Shown here: positions 7,945-15,612 of the stretch, piece by piece
How the letters are laid out: each line of letters begins with the position of its first letter
How positions within the stretch are numbered: position 1 is the stretch's first letter
Origin: Micrococcaceae bacterium Sec5.1
GTDB taxonomy: Bacteria; Actinomycetota; Actinomycetes; Actinomycetales; Micrococcaceae
Length of the DNA: 64,000 bases
Reading direction: 5' to 3'
Assembly: GCA_039636795.1 (NCBI GenBank)
Contig: CP143430.1
Location: 62,001-126,000 of the forward strand
The notes under the pieces: model-generated
The model's database searches: none
Told to the model about the DNA's origin: nothing
What the model saw: the letters and a program-made list of their open reading frames with translations, nothing else
Made by a program: the position numbers and the translations under genes

Positions 7945-8511
7945 CTAAGCGGTCTGGCCGGCGTGCTGGCCTTCGGAGATTTCCTCTACTACCTTGCTGT
8001 TGAACGCCGGGAGGTCGTCCGGATTCCGGCTGGTGACAAGGCCTTGGTCTACGACGACTTCTTCATCGGTCCAGTTGGCGCCCGCGTTCTTCAGGTCGGT
8101 TTGGAGCGTGTGATACGAGGTGACGTTGCGGCCCTTGATGACGCCCGCGTCGATCAGGATCCACGGTCCGTGGCAGATCGAAGCCACCGGCTTGTGCTGC
8201 TCGAAGAAGGCGCGCGTAAAGTTCTGCGCATCCTTGTCCACGCGGAGATGATCGGCGTTTACCACGCCGCCGGGCAGTACCAGGGCGTCAAAATCCGATG
8301 CGTTGGCGTCGGCTACTGCGAGATCGACGTCGAAGGTGTCACCCTTCTCCACGCCGTTGAATCCCTGCAGCTTTCCCTTTGAAAGTGCCACCAGCGTTGG
8401 CTGGCCGCCGGCGTCCTTGACGGCTTGCCACGGGCTGGTGAGTTCGACCTGCTCCACGCCGTCCGTCAACAGAAATGCGACCTTCTTGCCTGTGATGGTG
8501 TGTTCTGACAT
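7945..8511 (-). CDS. DJ-1/PfpI family protein (type 1 glutamine amidotransferase-like)
   Basis: A 188-residue cytoplasmic protein of the PfpI/YhbO/YfkM branch, a family linked to stress protection through protease, deglycase or glyoxalase-like activity. The nucleophilic Cys is in VASICHGPWIL and the conserved Glu near residue 20 is in TDGVEQVEL. The length is normal. The ATG at 8511 has AGGAGGAA 4-5 bases upstream. A hairpin terminator follows, so it is probably monocistronic. Confidence 0.88.
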   Translation of the reverse strand: MSEHTITGKKVAFLLTDGVEQVELTSPWQAVKDAGGQPTLVALSKGKLQGFNGVEKGDTFDVDLAVADANASDFDALVLPGGVVNADHLRVDKDAQNFTRAFFEQHKPVASICHGPWILIDAGVIKGRNVTSYHTLQTDLKNAGANWTDEEVVVDQGLVTSRNPDDLPAFNSKVVEEISEGQHAGQTA

Positions 8512-8659
8512 TGTTCCTCCTCCATTGCGCGGCGGCTTCGTTTGCCTTGCCTGCGGGCGTAAGCCACCACTGTGAGAGTTGTTTGTCTGACCTGTTCAAG
8601 CCTAGGGAAGGTCATTTTAGTAAGCAAGCTGAGTATTAATTTGCGGTTCGATGTGTTGA

Positions 8660-8707
8660 GGCTGGCGCCCCCTTTGAAGCACTCTGCGAAGTGCTTGAAT
8701 GCCAGCC
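8660..8707 (-). terminator. Interrupted hairpin after the GBL-cluster epimerase gene
   Basis: GGCTGGC (8660-8666) pairs with GCCAGCC (8701-8707), and an inner AAGCACT/AGTGCTT stem occupies 8677-8696. It lies 40 bases beyond the stop of the epimerase gene and probably ends its transcript. No clear T-tract. Confidence 0.5.
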
Positions 8708-8746
8708 GGGGGACTTGTTGCGGTGGGAGGCTGAAGCCGCTTAGCT

Positions 8747-9745
8747 TCATCTGCCCAGCAGGTAGCCTCTGTACCAGCAGCTGGCTTCTTCCGTGAAGAG
8801 GAATGGTCCGGGTTCGGCTCCGGAGGCCGTCCATGCGGCGGACGTGTTGTAGTGATGGTGCTTGCCAAGCATGTGGACCTGGTGGGGTCGGTACCCTTCC
8901 TGCCTGAGCTGGCCGACGGCGTCGGTAACTGATGATGAGCCCTCGATGGCGAGGGGAACAATGTGCTGGTCGATGCTGGAGATGAGCCTGGAGAGTGTTA
9001 CCGGTTCCGGGTGGGCGGCATGGAAGGCGCCGGATACAGGTGACGTAGTTGTGGCGAGACCTGCCACGATCGAGCCGAGGTGGTTCACGTCGATAATTGA
9101 CAATTGCTGATCGCCGTCTTCGATCATGGTGCCCAAGGATTTGAGCATGCGGATAGTACCCGGGATGAACCAGCGGTCACCCACGCCGTACACAAGATTG
9201 GGGCGGACTGTTACTCCGCCAGCGGCAAGGACGGCTTGGTCGGCGGCCGCCCTGCTCTCGCTCACTGCTGACTCAGGGTGGTAAGGCAATTCCCACGGGT
9301 AGGCTTCCTGATGGGGGCCGGTACCGTAGACGGCAGTGGTGCTGACTTGAACGAGTCGGCCGATGCCCATGGCTTTGCAGGCGCGGATCACGGCCAGCGT
9401 GCCGTCGAAATTTGTCTGCCAGGCAAGAGCGGGATCCGAGCCTACGTAAGAGGCCGCATTGATGACAACATCCGCATTCCGGACTGCAGCCAGCAGCGAT
9501 GCGGGCTCCTTCAGGTCTCCGCTTAGAATGATCATCCCGGAGGCGGACGGGATCGTGGCGGGGCCCCTTGCTAGTATCGAGACAAGAGTATCGGTACGTG
9601 CCTTGAGGGCCCGCAGGATGCGGCTCCCAATAAAGCCAGTTGCGCCGATCACCAGGACCCTTAAGGGGTTTGTGGGTTCAGCGCTGGCCGCAGGCAGGTT
9701 CTGTGGGGCCTCTTCCACCGCAATTTGACTAGAGCTGAGGTTCAC
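8747..9745 (-). CDS. NAD-dependent epimerase/dehydratase of the GBL gene set
   Basis: A 332-residue extended short-chain dehydrogenase. The NAD-binding motif GATGFIGSR lies near residue 34 and further family blocks are VVINAASYVGS and VQVSTTAVYGTGPHQ. A Tyr-x-x-x-Lys pair is not obvious, so the catalytic class is uncertain. Such proteins recur beside AfsA homologues and GBL receptors in Streptomyces and Rhodococcus, where they are thought to modify the signal molecule. The GTG at 9745 has GAAGGA 6 bases upstream and lies only 2 bases from the divergent start of the receptor gene. Its role in GBL synthesis is inferred from position. Confidence 0.82.
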   Translation of the reverse strand: MNLSSSQIAVEEAPQNLPAASAEPTNPLRVLVIGATGFIGSRILRALKARTDTLVSILARGPATIPSASGMIILSGDLKEPASLLAAVRNADVVINAASYVGSDPALAWQTNFDGTLAVIRACKAMGIGRLVQVSTTAVYGTGPHQEAYPWELPYHPESAVSESRAAADQAVLAAGGVTVRPNLVYGVGDRWFIPGTIRMLKSLGTMIEDGDQQLSIIDVNHLGSIVAGLATTTSPVSGAFHAAHPEPVTLSRLISSIDQHIVPLAIEGSSSVTDAVGQLRQEGYRPHQVHMLGKHHHYNTSAAWTASGAEPGPFLFTEEASCWYRGYLLGR

Positions 9746-9747
9746 AG

Positions 9748-10413
9748 TTGGTCCTTCAAAATCGTGCAAAAGCCACTCGTGAGGCGATAATTGCCGGTGC
9801 GGCGAAGGTCTTCGAGGAACATGGTTACGGGACCGCCAGTATTTCCCTTGTGGCTGAGGCAGCCCAGGTGACAAAGGGTGCCCTTTATTTCCATTTCAAG
9901 TCCAAGGACGATTTGGCGCGCGCAGTGCTGGAGGCGCAGCACGGCGTCGTGGTTAAAGCGGGGGAGGACATCCTTGCCGGGGGAGGTTCGTCGCTTTCCA
10001 TGATGATCCGCTTGTGCGCGTCTTTCGGGTCGCAGCTGGCAACGGAGCCGGTTGTCAGGGCCGGCATCCGCCTGACGCTCGAAGCATCCGCTTTCGGCCA
10101 GCAGGTCCGCGACCCGTATGAGGATTGGACGGTCACTATGACCACCCTCGCGGAACAGGGAGTCCGGACAGGTGAACTTCGTGCTTCCTTGGATCCGGCC
10201 GCGTTGGGACACTACATCGTCGCTTCTTTCACAGGGGTCCAGTTGGTATCCAACGTCTTGACGGGCCGCGCGGACGTCATGCCCAGGATCCGGCAGATGT
10301 GGGAGATCCTGCTTCCGGGCATTATGCATGAAGATTCCACGGAAGATCCGGAAGCGCTTGCTGCACTTGTTTCAAAACCGCTGCGCCGACGTCGACAGGC
10401 CGCTTCCGTCTGA
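9748..10413 (+). CDS. TetR-family gamma-butyrolactone receptor-like regulator (ArpA/ScbR type)
   Basis: A 221-residue DNA-binding repressor. The N-terminus QNRAKATREAIIAGAAKVF and the HTH SLVAEAAQVTKGALYFHF match the ArpA/ScbR receptor subgroup, which releases DNA on binding a gamma-butyrolactone. The C-terminal ligand domain contains the family-typical GSQLATEPVVRAGIRL. The start is the TTG at 9748 with GAGG 7 bases upstream, and the predicted first residues fit the subgroup start. The gene diverges from the epimerase gene with 2 bases between start codons, and its 3' end overlaps the AfsA-like gene by 92 bases. Likely targets are the palindromes near 11350 and 11458. Confidence 0.85.
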   Translation: MVLQNRAKATREAIIAGAAKVFEEHGYGTASISLVAEAAQVTKGALYFHFKSKDDLARAVLEAQHGVVVKAGEDILAGGGSSLSMMIRLCASFGSQLATEPVVRAGIRLTLEASAFGQQVRDPYEDWTVTMTTLAEQGVRTGELRASLDPAALGHYIVASFTGVQLVSNVLTGRADVMPRIRQMWEILLPGIMHEDSTEDPEALAALVSKPLRRRRQAASV

Positions 10414-11317
10414 AGCAAGCAGTGGTTCGCATGAGGATTTTGCCTTCCGATTGGGCGCTGACCAGTGCGTGGATATCACCAGCGTCGTCAGTGAGTGACT
10501 CAATAACGATCTCCGTTTCCGCGTCCAGTTCGGCCACTGAAATAAAAGTGGACTGGAACCAGTCGAAATCCAGTGCCGGCTCCCCTGTTGCGAGGCGAAG
10601 AGCCTGCCGGACCGCTTCTATCAGCAGCACCCCGGGGACATGGTCCAGGGGATGGTCAAACAGAATGGGGTTGGAGAGATCTACGCGTAGCGGCCACCTA
10701 ACGCCTCCTCCGTCGGAGCCCAGCACGACATTCCAGGAGGAGGCGTGCCCAACCAGGTCTGCAGCGACGGGTTCATGTGGCGAGGGCACTGCGCCAGGAA
10801 CGCGGCCCTTCCTGTACCGGCCATAGACTGCCGGGTCCACGATCCTGGCGGACGCCTCGCCCGTGGCAATGAATAAGTCTCCTGCGTGGAAATCGGCCGT
10901 GATGTCGAAAGCCCCGGGACCCTGTTGGCTGGGCTTCACACCTGAAATTCGGGCATTGATCGTCACATCTGCTGGAACTGAGGGATCCAGCCGTGCGTCA
11001 GAGGAGAGCGCCAGTGCCATCCTGGGCATCAAGAACTGATGGCCGAGTGGTACGCCCAGCCCGGCATGTGCAATCAGGACTGTGAGCTGCCGCAGCGTTT
11101 CCACGATCATCGCTGAATCGGTGCTGCCATCACGTGCTCCATAGAAGACGTGCCACCGCGGCCACTGTGCGAACACCGTGAACTCTGTGTCCGAGCATCG
11201 TTCCAGGCCCAAGAGGAAAACCTCCGAGACGGCGCGTCGATGGACGAGCTCCCGCCCCACGCGGGCACTGATGACTGCTTCTGTCTCCGGATACGCAGCT
11301 GTGATCGTGTCTGTCAT
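10322..11317 (-). CDS. AfsA/ScbA/BarX-family gamma-butyrolactone biosynthesis protein
   Basis: AfsA-family enzymes condense a beta-ketoacyl chain with dihydroxyacetone phosphate, the key step in making gamma-butyrolactone autoinducers. The 331-residue product has the two hotdog-like halves of the family. The first opens with LVHRRAVSEVFLLG; the second contains NPILFDHPLDHVPGVLLIEA. The ATG at 11317 has GGGGGGAA just upstream. A promoter with TTGACA is placed so that an ARE-like palindrome lies over its spacer and -10 region. It diverges from the bacteriocin operon and converges on the receptor gene. The acyl chain cannot be predicted. Confidence 0.88.
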   Translation of the reverse strand: MTDTITAAYPETEAVISARVGRELVHRRAVSEVFLLGLERCSDTEFTVFAQWPRWHVFYGARDGSTDSAMIVETLRQLTVLIAHAGLGVPLGHQFLMPRMALALSSDARLDPSVPADVTINARISGVKPSQQGPGAFDITADFHAGDLFIATGEASARIVDPAVYGRYRKGRVPGAVPSPHEPVAADLVGHASSWNVVLGSDGGGVRWPLRVDLSNPILFDHPLDHVPGVLLIEAVRQALRLATGEPALDFDWFQSTFISVAELDAETEIVIESLTDDAGDIHALVSAQSEGKILMRTTACFRRKRPVDVGAAVLKQVQQALPDLPWNLHA

Positions 11318-11345
11318 ATTCCCCCCAATATGGCCGAACGCTTAG

Positions 11346-11366
11346 AAGCATACCGGTCGTACGTTT
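11346..11366. promoter_or_regulatory. ARE-like receptor-binding palindrome 1
   Basis: Arms AAGCATAC and GTACGTTT (6 of 8 pairs complementary) flank a 5-base centre. The pattern resembles the autoregulatory elements bound by ArpA/ScbR-type receptors, which contain CATAC/GTATG half-sites. It covers the -10 region and part of the spacer of the predicted AfsA-gene promoter. Confidence 0.55.
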
Positions 11367-11377
11367 TATTTTGTCAA
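11347..11377 (-). promoter_or_regulatory. Predicted promoter of the AfsA-like gene
   Basis: On the minus strand, a consensus TTGACA (11377-11372) is followed after 19 bases by TATGCT (11352-11347). An alternative GGTATG gives a 17-base spacer. The start codon is 30 bases further on. The ARE-like element overlaps this promoter. Confidence 0.5.
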
Positions 11378-11445
11378 CTCCATGGATTTGCGTCACTGAC
11401 CGCTGAAGCGGTTCTTATTTCGCGCCTACCTGTACCGGCAGCTAT

Positions 11446-11469
11446 AAAACCGGACGTCCGTCTTGTTTT
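11446..11469. promoter_or_regulatory. ARE-like receptor-binding palindrome 2
   Basis: A 24-base inverted repeat: AAAAC, 2 unmatched bases, GACG, a TC centre, CGTC, 2 unmatched bases, GTTTT. It lies 78 bases before the bacteriocin-like start codon and covers the predicted -35 element of that operon. Confidence 0.55.
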
Positions 11470-11491
11470 AATCTGATTGAGTCTCTAGGCT
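11463..11491 (+). promoter_or_regulatory. Predicted promoter of the circular-bacteriocin-like operon
   Basis: TTGTTT (11463-11468) and TAGGCT (11486-11491) are 17 bases apart. This places transcription start near 11498 and a leader of about 50 bases. The -35 element is inside palindrome 2, so receptor binding should block it. Confidence 0.4.
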
Positions 11492-11547
11492 CCTCGGTGG
11501 GGGCGGATCTGACCGGACCCGATAGGAACATGTCTAAGGAGAAAATC

Positions 11548-11823
11548 ATGGAAACGACAACACGTGTGTCACGCCGGTCGATCGCCATCGCCGGTGCAGT
11601 GGGTGCTGCCGGCCTCGCACTGGCCAGCATTAGCGTGATGTACATCGCCGGTATGTTTGGTCTCTCCACGGCCTTCGCATCGCAGATCGTCACCGCCGTC
11701 GAGGTTGGTGGTATTGCCTTGGCCATCGTCATGGGTCTGCTCTCCGGCGGTATTGCCACCGCGGTAATCGCTACGGCACGTTGGGCAATTTCCGCTCTGG
11801 GCAAGAGGGCAGCCGTCGCTTAA
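11548..11823 (+). CDS. Putative circular bacteriocin precursor peptide (AS-48/amylocyclicin-like)
   Basis: A 91-residue peptide. Residues 1 to about 32-35 form a leader with Arg9-Arg10 followed by a hydrophobic stretch. The remainder is a hydrophobic, Gly/Ala-rich, slightly basic core of about 56-60 residues. From memory, MFGLSTAFAS, TAVEVGG and the end ATARWAISALGKRAAVA align with AS-48 (FGIPAAVAG, NVVEAGG, GKRAVIAW) and amylocyclicin (LGISTAAAK, IVATAK). Such cores are cleaved from the leader and joined head to tail, then permeabilise membranes. The exact cleavage point is uncertain (between residues about 30 and 36). AAGGAG sits 6 bases before the ATG. The next gene encodes a SpoIIM/DUF95 protein, a hallmark of circular bacteriocin clusters. 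Confidence 0.75.
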   Translation: METTTRVSRRSIAIAGAVGAAGLALASISVMYIAGMFGLSTAFASQIVTAVEVGGIALAIVMGLLSGGIATAVIATARWAISALGKRAAVA

Positions 11824-11839
11824 GCGACAGCTCACGGAA

Positions 11840-12415
11840 ATGAGTATGAGCGTCAGGAACAGTGAAAGACCCCTGCTTTATACCGTCATGGCACTGTCCC
11901 TGGCGCTCATGCTGGGCGGATTCTTCATCGGTTTCCAAACCAATCTGCCCGCTGGCCTCCTCCAGGGGCCCGCGTCCGGAACAGCAGGCGCACCATGGTG
12001 GTCGGTGTTTGGGCGGATCCTCCTGGTGAATCTGCCTGCCCTCTGCCTGGCCTTTTCCGGAGTGGTCACCGGCGGCATTTCCACATTGATTGCCTGGCCA
12101 CTGACCTCAATCTATATCGGTGCCACCATGCGCACGGCAACGGCACAGCTTGGCCCGGGCGAGGTGATCGGGACCATTTGGGTGTACGCCCCGGCCGAAT
12201 TCGCAGCATTGCTCATAGCGGCTGGGGCCGGGCTCATGCCCGCTGCAGCTGCTGCCCGCGCGGCCCTGTCTGATCACGGAAACCTCAGACCGATGCATCA
12301 GTACTTACATGCTGTTCCGGTGGCTTTGAAGACTTTTTGCGTGGCTGCCGTGATTCTGGTGGCCGCTGCTGCCATCGAATCAGCCCTCATTACCAGCAAA
12401 GGACTTGCCACGTGA
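11840..12415 (+). CDS. SpoIIM/DUF95 family membrane protein
   Basis: A 191-residue integral membrane protein with about five hydrophobic segments. The block GGISTLIAWPLTSIYIGA and the adjacent PAEFAALLIAAGAGL fit the SpoIIM (DUF95) family. DUF95 proteins are conserved in circular bacteriocin clusters, where they are needed for maturation, cyclisation or secretion; their exact activity is unsettled. Two in-frame ATGs (11840 and 11846) are possible, and the second has GGAA at better spacing. The gene starts 16 bases after the precursor gene and its stop overlaps the next start by 4 bases. Confidence 0.75.
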   Translation: MSMSVRNSERPLLYTVMALSLALMLGGFFIGFQTNLPAGLLQGPASGTAGAPWWSVFGRILLVNLPALCLAFSGVVTGGISTLIAWPLTSIYIGATMRTATAQLGPGEVIGTIWVYAPAEFAALLIAAGAGLMPAAAAARAALSDHGNLRPMHQYLHAVPVALKTFCVAAVILVAAAAIESALITSKGLAT

Positions 12416-13062
12416 GCACCGTCGACCAAGCCGGACGAGAAACCGGACAAGGAAGAGCCCGGGACCAGCCCCGGGGAGATCAGGCCTGGGACCATGGGGC
12501 CTCGGAGTATGAAGCCAACGACGATAAGGCTCCGCTGGCTCCCCGGCCCCGCCGCAGTACTTCGCCGCTGCTCTGGACGGGTGCTGTTGGCGCCCTGCTG
12601 GTGTTGCTGCTGCTCAGGAGCCAGCAGCTTCACAGCACCGTCGCGGCCAAGGTCGCGGAGACCGGTGCGGCAAAGGAACTGACCGATCCAGCGATGGCGG
12701 AGTTGTCGGTGAATATCGGCTTCTATCTCGGCGTGGTCATTTCAGGCGTCCTTGCTGCGGTGTACTTCTCGCTGGCTTCGGTAGCAGAGAGCACCTTCTT
12801 TCCGGGTTTCAGTAAGGGACGGGGCAGGTTCCGGGTGGGTGTTCTGGGGACCGTGGCCATTGTGTCCTTGCTCAGTGTCCAGCTAATGAGTTTGCTGTTG
12901 ACCGTGGCGTCGCCGAAGGATCATTGGCTGACGTTCGCATACGTCGGGCTCGTGGGTTTGGGCGTCCCCTGGATGTTCCGGCAGCAGTGGAACACAACCC
13001 GGCGTCCTGCTGTGCTGTTCGCTGCTTCCTTGGCCATCGCGGCCGTTTCACTTGCACTCTAA
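12412..13062 (+). CDS. Membrane protein of the bacteriocin operon, unknown function
   Basis: Not recognised as a named family. The 216-residue product has a charged, probably cytoplasmic N-terminus of about 55 residues (rich in Gly, Arg, Asp, Glu), then four or five membrane segments with an extracytoplasmic loop after the first. The GTG at 12412 overlaps the upstream stop (GTGA) and has AAAGGA 8 bases upstream. Position suggests a role in maturation, transport or immunity. It resembles no known immunity protein closely enough to call. Confidence 0.65.
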   Translation: MSTVDQAGRETGQGRARDQPRGDQAWDHGASEYEANDDKAPLAPRPRRSTSPLLWTGAVGALLVLLLLRSQQLHSTVAAKVAETGAAKELTDPAMAELSVNIGFYLGVVISGVLAAVYFSLASVAESTFFPGFSKGRGRFRVGVLGTVAIVSLLSVQLMSLLLTVASPKDHWLTFAYVGLVGLGVPWMFRQQWNTTRRPAVLFAASLAIAAVSLAL

Positions 13063-13084
13063 AGACAGAAAAGGCTCAAGTCTC

Positions 13085-13441
13085 ATGTACTCACCCTTTG
13101 TCCGCAAGATCGTCACCGGGCTCGCCCTGGCTGGTGTCCTGCTCTCCGGGGTCTTCGCACTCCTCGGTGTGCCTCCGAGCCCGGGCTTCGTATGGGTTTC
13201 CGCTGCCATCGGCGTGGCCAGCCTACTGGCGGCATTGGTGCTGCCCTTGAGCCCAAAGCGTGATACGGGACTGTTCGTCATGGCTGGAATCGCAGGAGGC
13301 GTGTTTTTCGGTGCCTCCGGGTTCGGGTTCCCCCAGAACATCCCGCTGTGGATCTGGGTAATCTGCTGCATCGGCGCCGCCACACTCGCCATCGTGACAG
13401 ACGCGGACTCCGCCCAGAGCAAATCCGTGAACCGTCTCTAA
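13085..13441 (+). CDS. Small membrane protein, candidate immunity factor
   Basis: A 118-residue protein made almost entirely of four hydrophobic segments, with a basic PLSPKRD loop in the middle. Circular bacteriocin clusters usually encode a small, hydrophobic, basic immunity protein; this one is larger than usual and not strongly basic, so the role is only a suggestion. The ATG at 13085 has AAAAGG about 10 bases upstream and follows the preceding stop by 22 bases. Confidence 0.6.
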   Translation: MYSPFVRKIVTGLALAGVLLSGVFALLGVPPSPGFVWVSAAIGVASLLAALVLPLSPKRDTGLFVMAGIAGGVFFGASGFGFPQNIPLWIWVICCIGAATLAIVTDADSAQSKSVNRL

Positions 13442-13444
13442 GGG

Positions 13445-14980
13445 ATGGGAAGCCAAACAGCAGCACTGAAGTTCGCCGGCGTCAGGATGCTCTCTGTCCT
13501 GGGCTGGCGTGTATCCATCAGGTCTTTGGCGACTCTGGGCATTGTGGCGTGGACTAGCCTGAGTTTGACCGTCCTTGCCTGCTCTTTGCTGGTGATGCGG
13601 CTGATCCACGACGCGCTCACCGCGGCGCCAACAATGAGCAGCGGGCACTCCGGACTCACAGCAGTAGTAATCCTGGCCCTTGCAGTATGCCTGTATTTGG
13701 CGCTCGGCTCTTGGGCGAGGGAAGGGCTCAGCTCGCGTCGCTTCGCTGTCCGTTTCAGCGCTAATCGTGGCCTCTACCGTGCTGCAGACGTGAGGATGGA
13801 CCATGTTTTCCTCGCAGAAGCGGGACCGCGTGCCGCACTGCTCTTCGGCCCATCAGCTGCCGTATGCGGTGCAGCAATCATGGTCACGCATGAAGTTGGC
13901 GGCGACGTGCCATCGTGGTTCGGGGTTCTATGGGTTGCGCCCTTCCTTGTCGTCGGATCCTGGCTGGCAATCAGTGGCAGGCTTGCAGCCGTGGATCCTC
14001 CTCGAGCTACCCTTGCCAGGAGGATTGTCCTGGCTGGATTTGCTTGCCTTGCTGCCGGAATTCCAGGTGTTGCGATCGGAAGATTTGGAAGCAACTTGCT
14101 CGAATCGGGGCGGTTGCCTACCTTGGGCCTGCCTCCCGGTCCTGAGGCCGGGACGTCCGGCTTGGAGCTGGGGTTATGGGCCGTCCCCGTCACTTTGGGA
14201 CTCGCAGCCCTGTGTTTTGGGTCCGCAACACACAGCCTGCGCTCCATGAGGAGGAACCCGTTCCCGGTCACGGCGGAAGTGTCCGGAACCACCGCGCAGC
14301 CTTCGGCAAGTATCTCGAACCCGGTCCGGCTTTTCGGCAGGTTTCTGGCAGTGAACATCATGAAGGACAAATCCTTTTCCGTGCTGTTCGGAATTGCGCT
14401 GTGCCTGCTGCTGCTTGCCTCCACAGTGCTTGGTCTGCGCATTGGCGGGCTCGGGCCCGAATACTTTGAGGCTGTGCCCGGCATAGCTGCGGTGGCTTCA
14501 CTGATCGTCTTTATGGTCACACTGTTCGGTTCCGAACTCATTTCAAAGGCCAACAACCCCGCCGGGCTGCTCCCGCAGTTGCGCTACGCCTGGGAATCAG
14601 GCGTCTCGGCTGGCTCACTTGCCTCCGCCGTCATCCTCACCCAATCCTTGCCGCTGTTGATTCTCGCAGCGCCTTCAGTCGGGCTGATCGCCTGGGCATT
14701 GACCGGCGAATTTCCCGCTGCCGTGGTCTCGATTCCTTGGGCCATCGCGATGGCTGGGATCATCGGCAACACTGCCAGCCGTGTCCGGGTAACCCAGGCT
14801 GACGGTTCCATGGAGACCTCGTTGGCTGCCGCGTTCATCGCCGTGGTTCTGGCCATTCCCGTCGTTGCCCTGTGCCTGCCCGGCGCTCTCTTTCCTTCCA
14901 TCGCCGCAGGCGTTTATGCGGCACTACTTACAGGAGGTGCCCACCAGTGCCTGAAGCACAGAATCCTTTCCCGACGATAG
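13445..14980 (+). CDS. Large polytopic membrane protein of the bacteriocin operon
   Basis: A 511-residue protein with roughly 10-12 membrane segments and no recognised catalytic motif. It may be the permease partner of the ATPase that follows; its start overlaps by 34 bases. By size and position it could correspond to the large AS-48B/CclB-type membrane protein of circular bacteriocin clusters, but I see no sequence signature proving this. The ATG at 13445 is the first possible start, since an in-frame stop lies just upstream. The SD AAGGG is unusually close, so expression may depend on coupling to the previous gene. Confidence 0.65.
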   Translation: MGSQTAALKFAGVRMLSVLGWRVSIRSLATLGIVAWTSLSLTVLACSLLVMRLIHDALTAAPTMSSGHSGLTAVVILALAVCLYLALGSWAREGLSSRRFAVRFSANRGLYRAADVRMDHVFLAEAGPRAALLFGPSAAVCGAAIMVTHEVGGDVPSWFGVLWVAPFLVVGSWLAISGRLAAVDPPRATLARRIVLAGFACLAAGIPGVAIGRFGSNLLESGRLPTLGLPPGPEAGTSGLELGLWAVPVTLGLAALCFGSATHSLRSMRRNPFPVTAEVSGTTAQPSASISNPVRLFGRFLAVNIMKDKSFSVLFGIALCLLLLASTVLGLRIGGLGPEYFEAVPGIAAVASLIVFMVTLFGSELISKANNPAGLLPQLRYAWESGVSAGSLASAVILTQSLPLLILAAPSVGLIAWALTGEFPAAVVSIPWAIAMAGIIGNTASRVRVTQADGSMETSLAAAFIAVVLAIPVVALCLPGALFPSIAAGVYAALLTGGAHQCLKHRILSRR

Positions 14981-15612
14981 CCCTGGATCAGGTCTTCGCC
15001 GGTTACACACCGGAACGGCCGGTCTTTGAGGATGCCTCGTTCACACTCACCGGTCCCGCCCTGGTCCACGTGAAGGGAAGCAACGGTTCCGGAAAATCGA
15101 CGCTCGTGGAACTCGTCAGCGGTTACCTCAGGCCGTGGCAAGGGAAGGTAATCGTGTCGGGGCTCAGTGCCTCTGATCCCAACAGCCGGGACAAACGGAG
15201 GATATGCCGCTCGGAACCGTCATTGTTCGCGCCCATGACAGCCAAAGACCACATTCGCTTTGCCTGCATTGCCCGGGATAGCGATCCAGGGCCGGAACTG
15301 GACCGCGCCATCCGCCTGGGCATGGGCGAATGGCTGGACGAGAACGCGGGAAACCTCTCCACCGGCAACACCCGCAAGCTCTGGTATTTGATGAACACGG
15401 TGGGAAATTTCGATACGGTCATGCTGGATGAACCTTTCAACGGCGTGGACGCTCATGGCGCCCATGCAATGGCTGCCGAAATACGTTCCTGGGTCAAAAC
15501 CAAACTCGTTGTGATCATCACCCACTCCCTGCAGGATCTACTTCCCGAGGCCAAGTCTGTCTCGCTCGAGGAGCTTGTCAGCGGCCATCGCGGTGCAGGA
15601 GCCCGCAAGTGA
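14947..15612 (+). CDS. ABC transporter ATPase with unusual signature motif
   Basis: A 221-residue cytoplasmic ATPase that should energise export or maturation of the peptide. Walker A is GSNGSGKST, Walker B is VMLDEPF, and a His-loop appears in ITHS. The ABC signature is LSTGNTRKL rather than LSGGQ, a clear deviation. The GTG at 14947 has GGAGGT 8 bases upstream. An N-terminal extension encoded further upstream would be Arg-rich and out of character. Its start lies inside the preceding gene and its stop overlaps the next start (GTGA), so coupling is likely. Confidence 0.85.
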   Translation: MPEAQNPFPTIALDQVFAGYTPERPVFEDASFTLTGPALVHVKGSNGSGKSTLVELVSGYLRPWQGKVIVSGLSASDPNSRDKRRICRSEPSLFAPMTAKDHIRFACIARDSDPGPELDRAIRLGMGEWLDENAGNLSTGNTRKLWYLMNTVGNFDTVMLDEPFNGVDAHGAHAMAAEIRSWVKTKLVVIITHSLQDLLPEAKSVSLEELVSGHRGAGARK

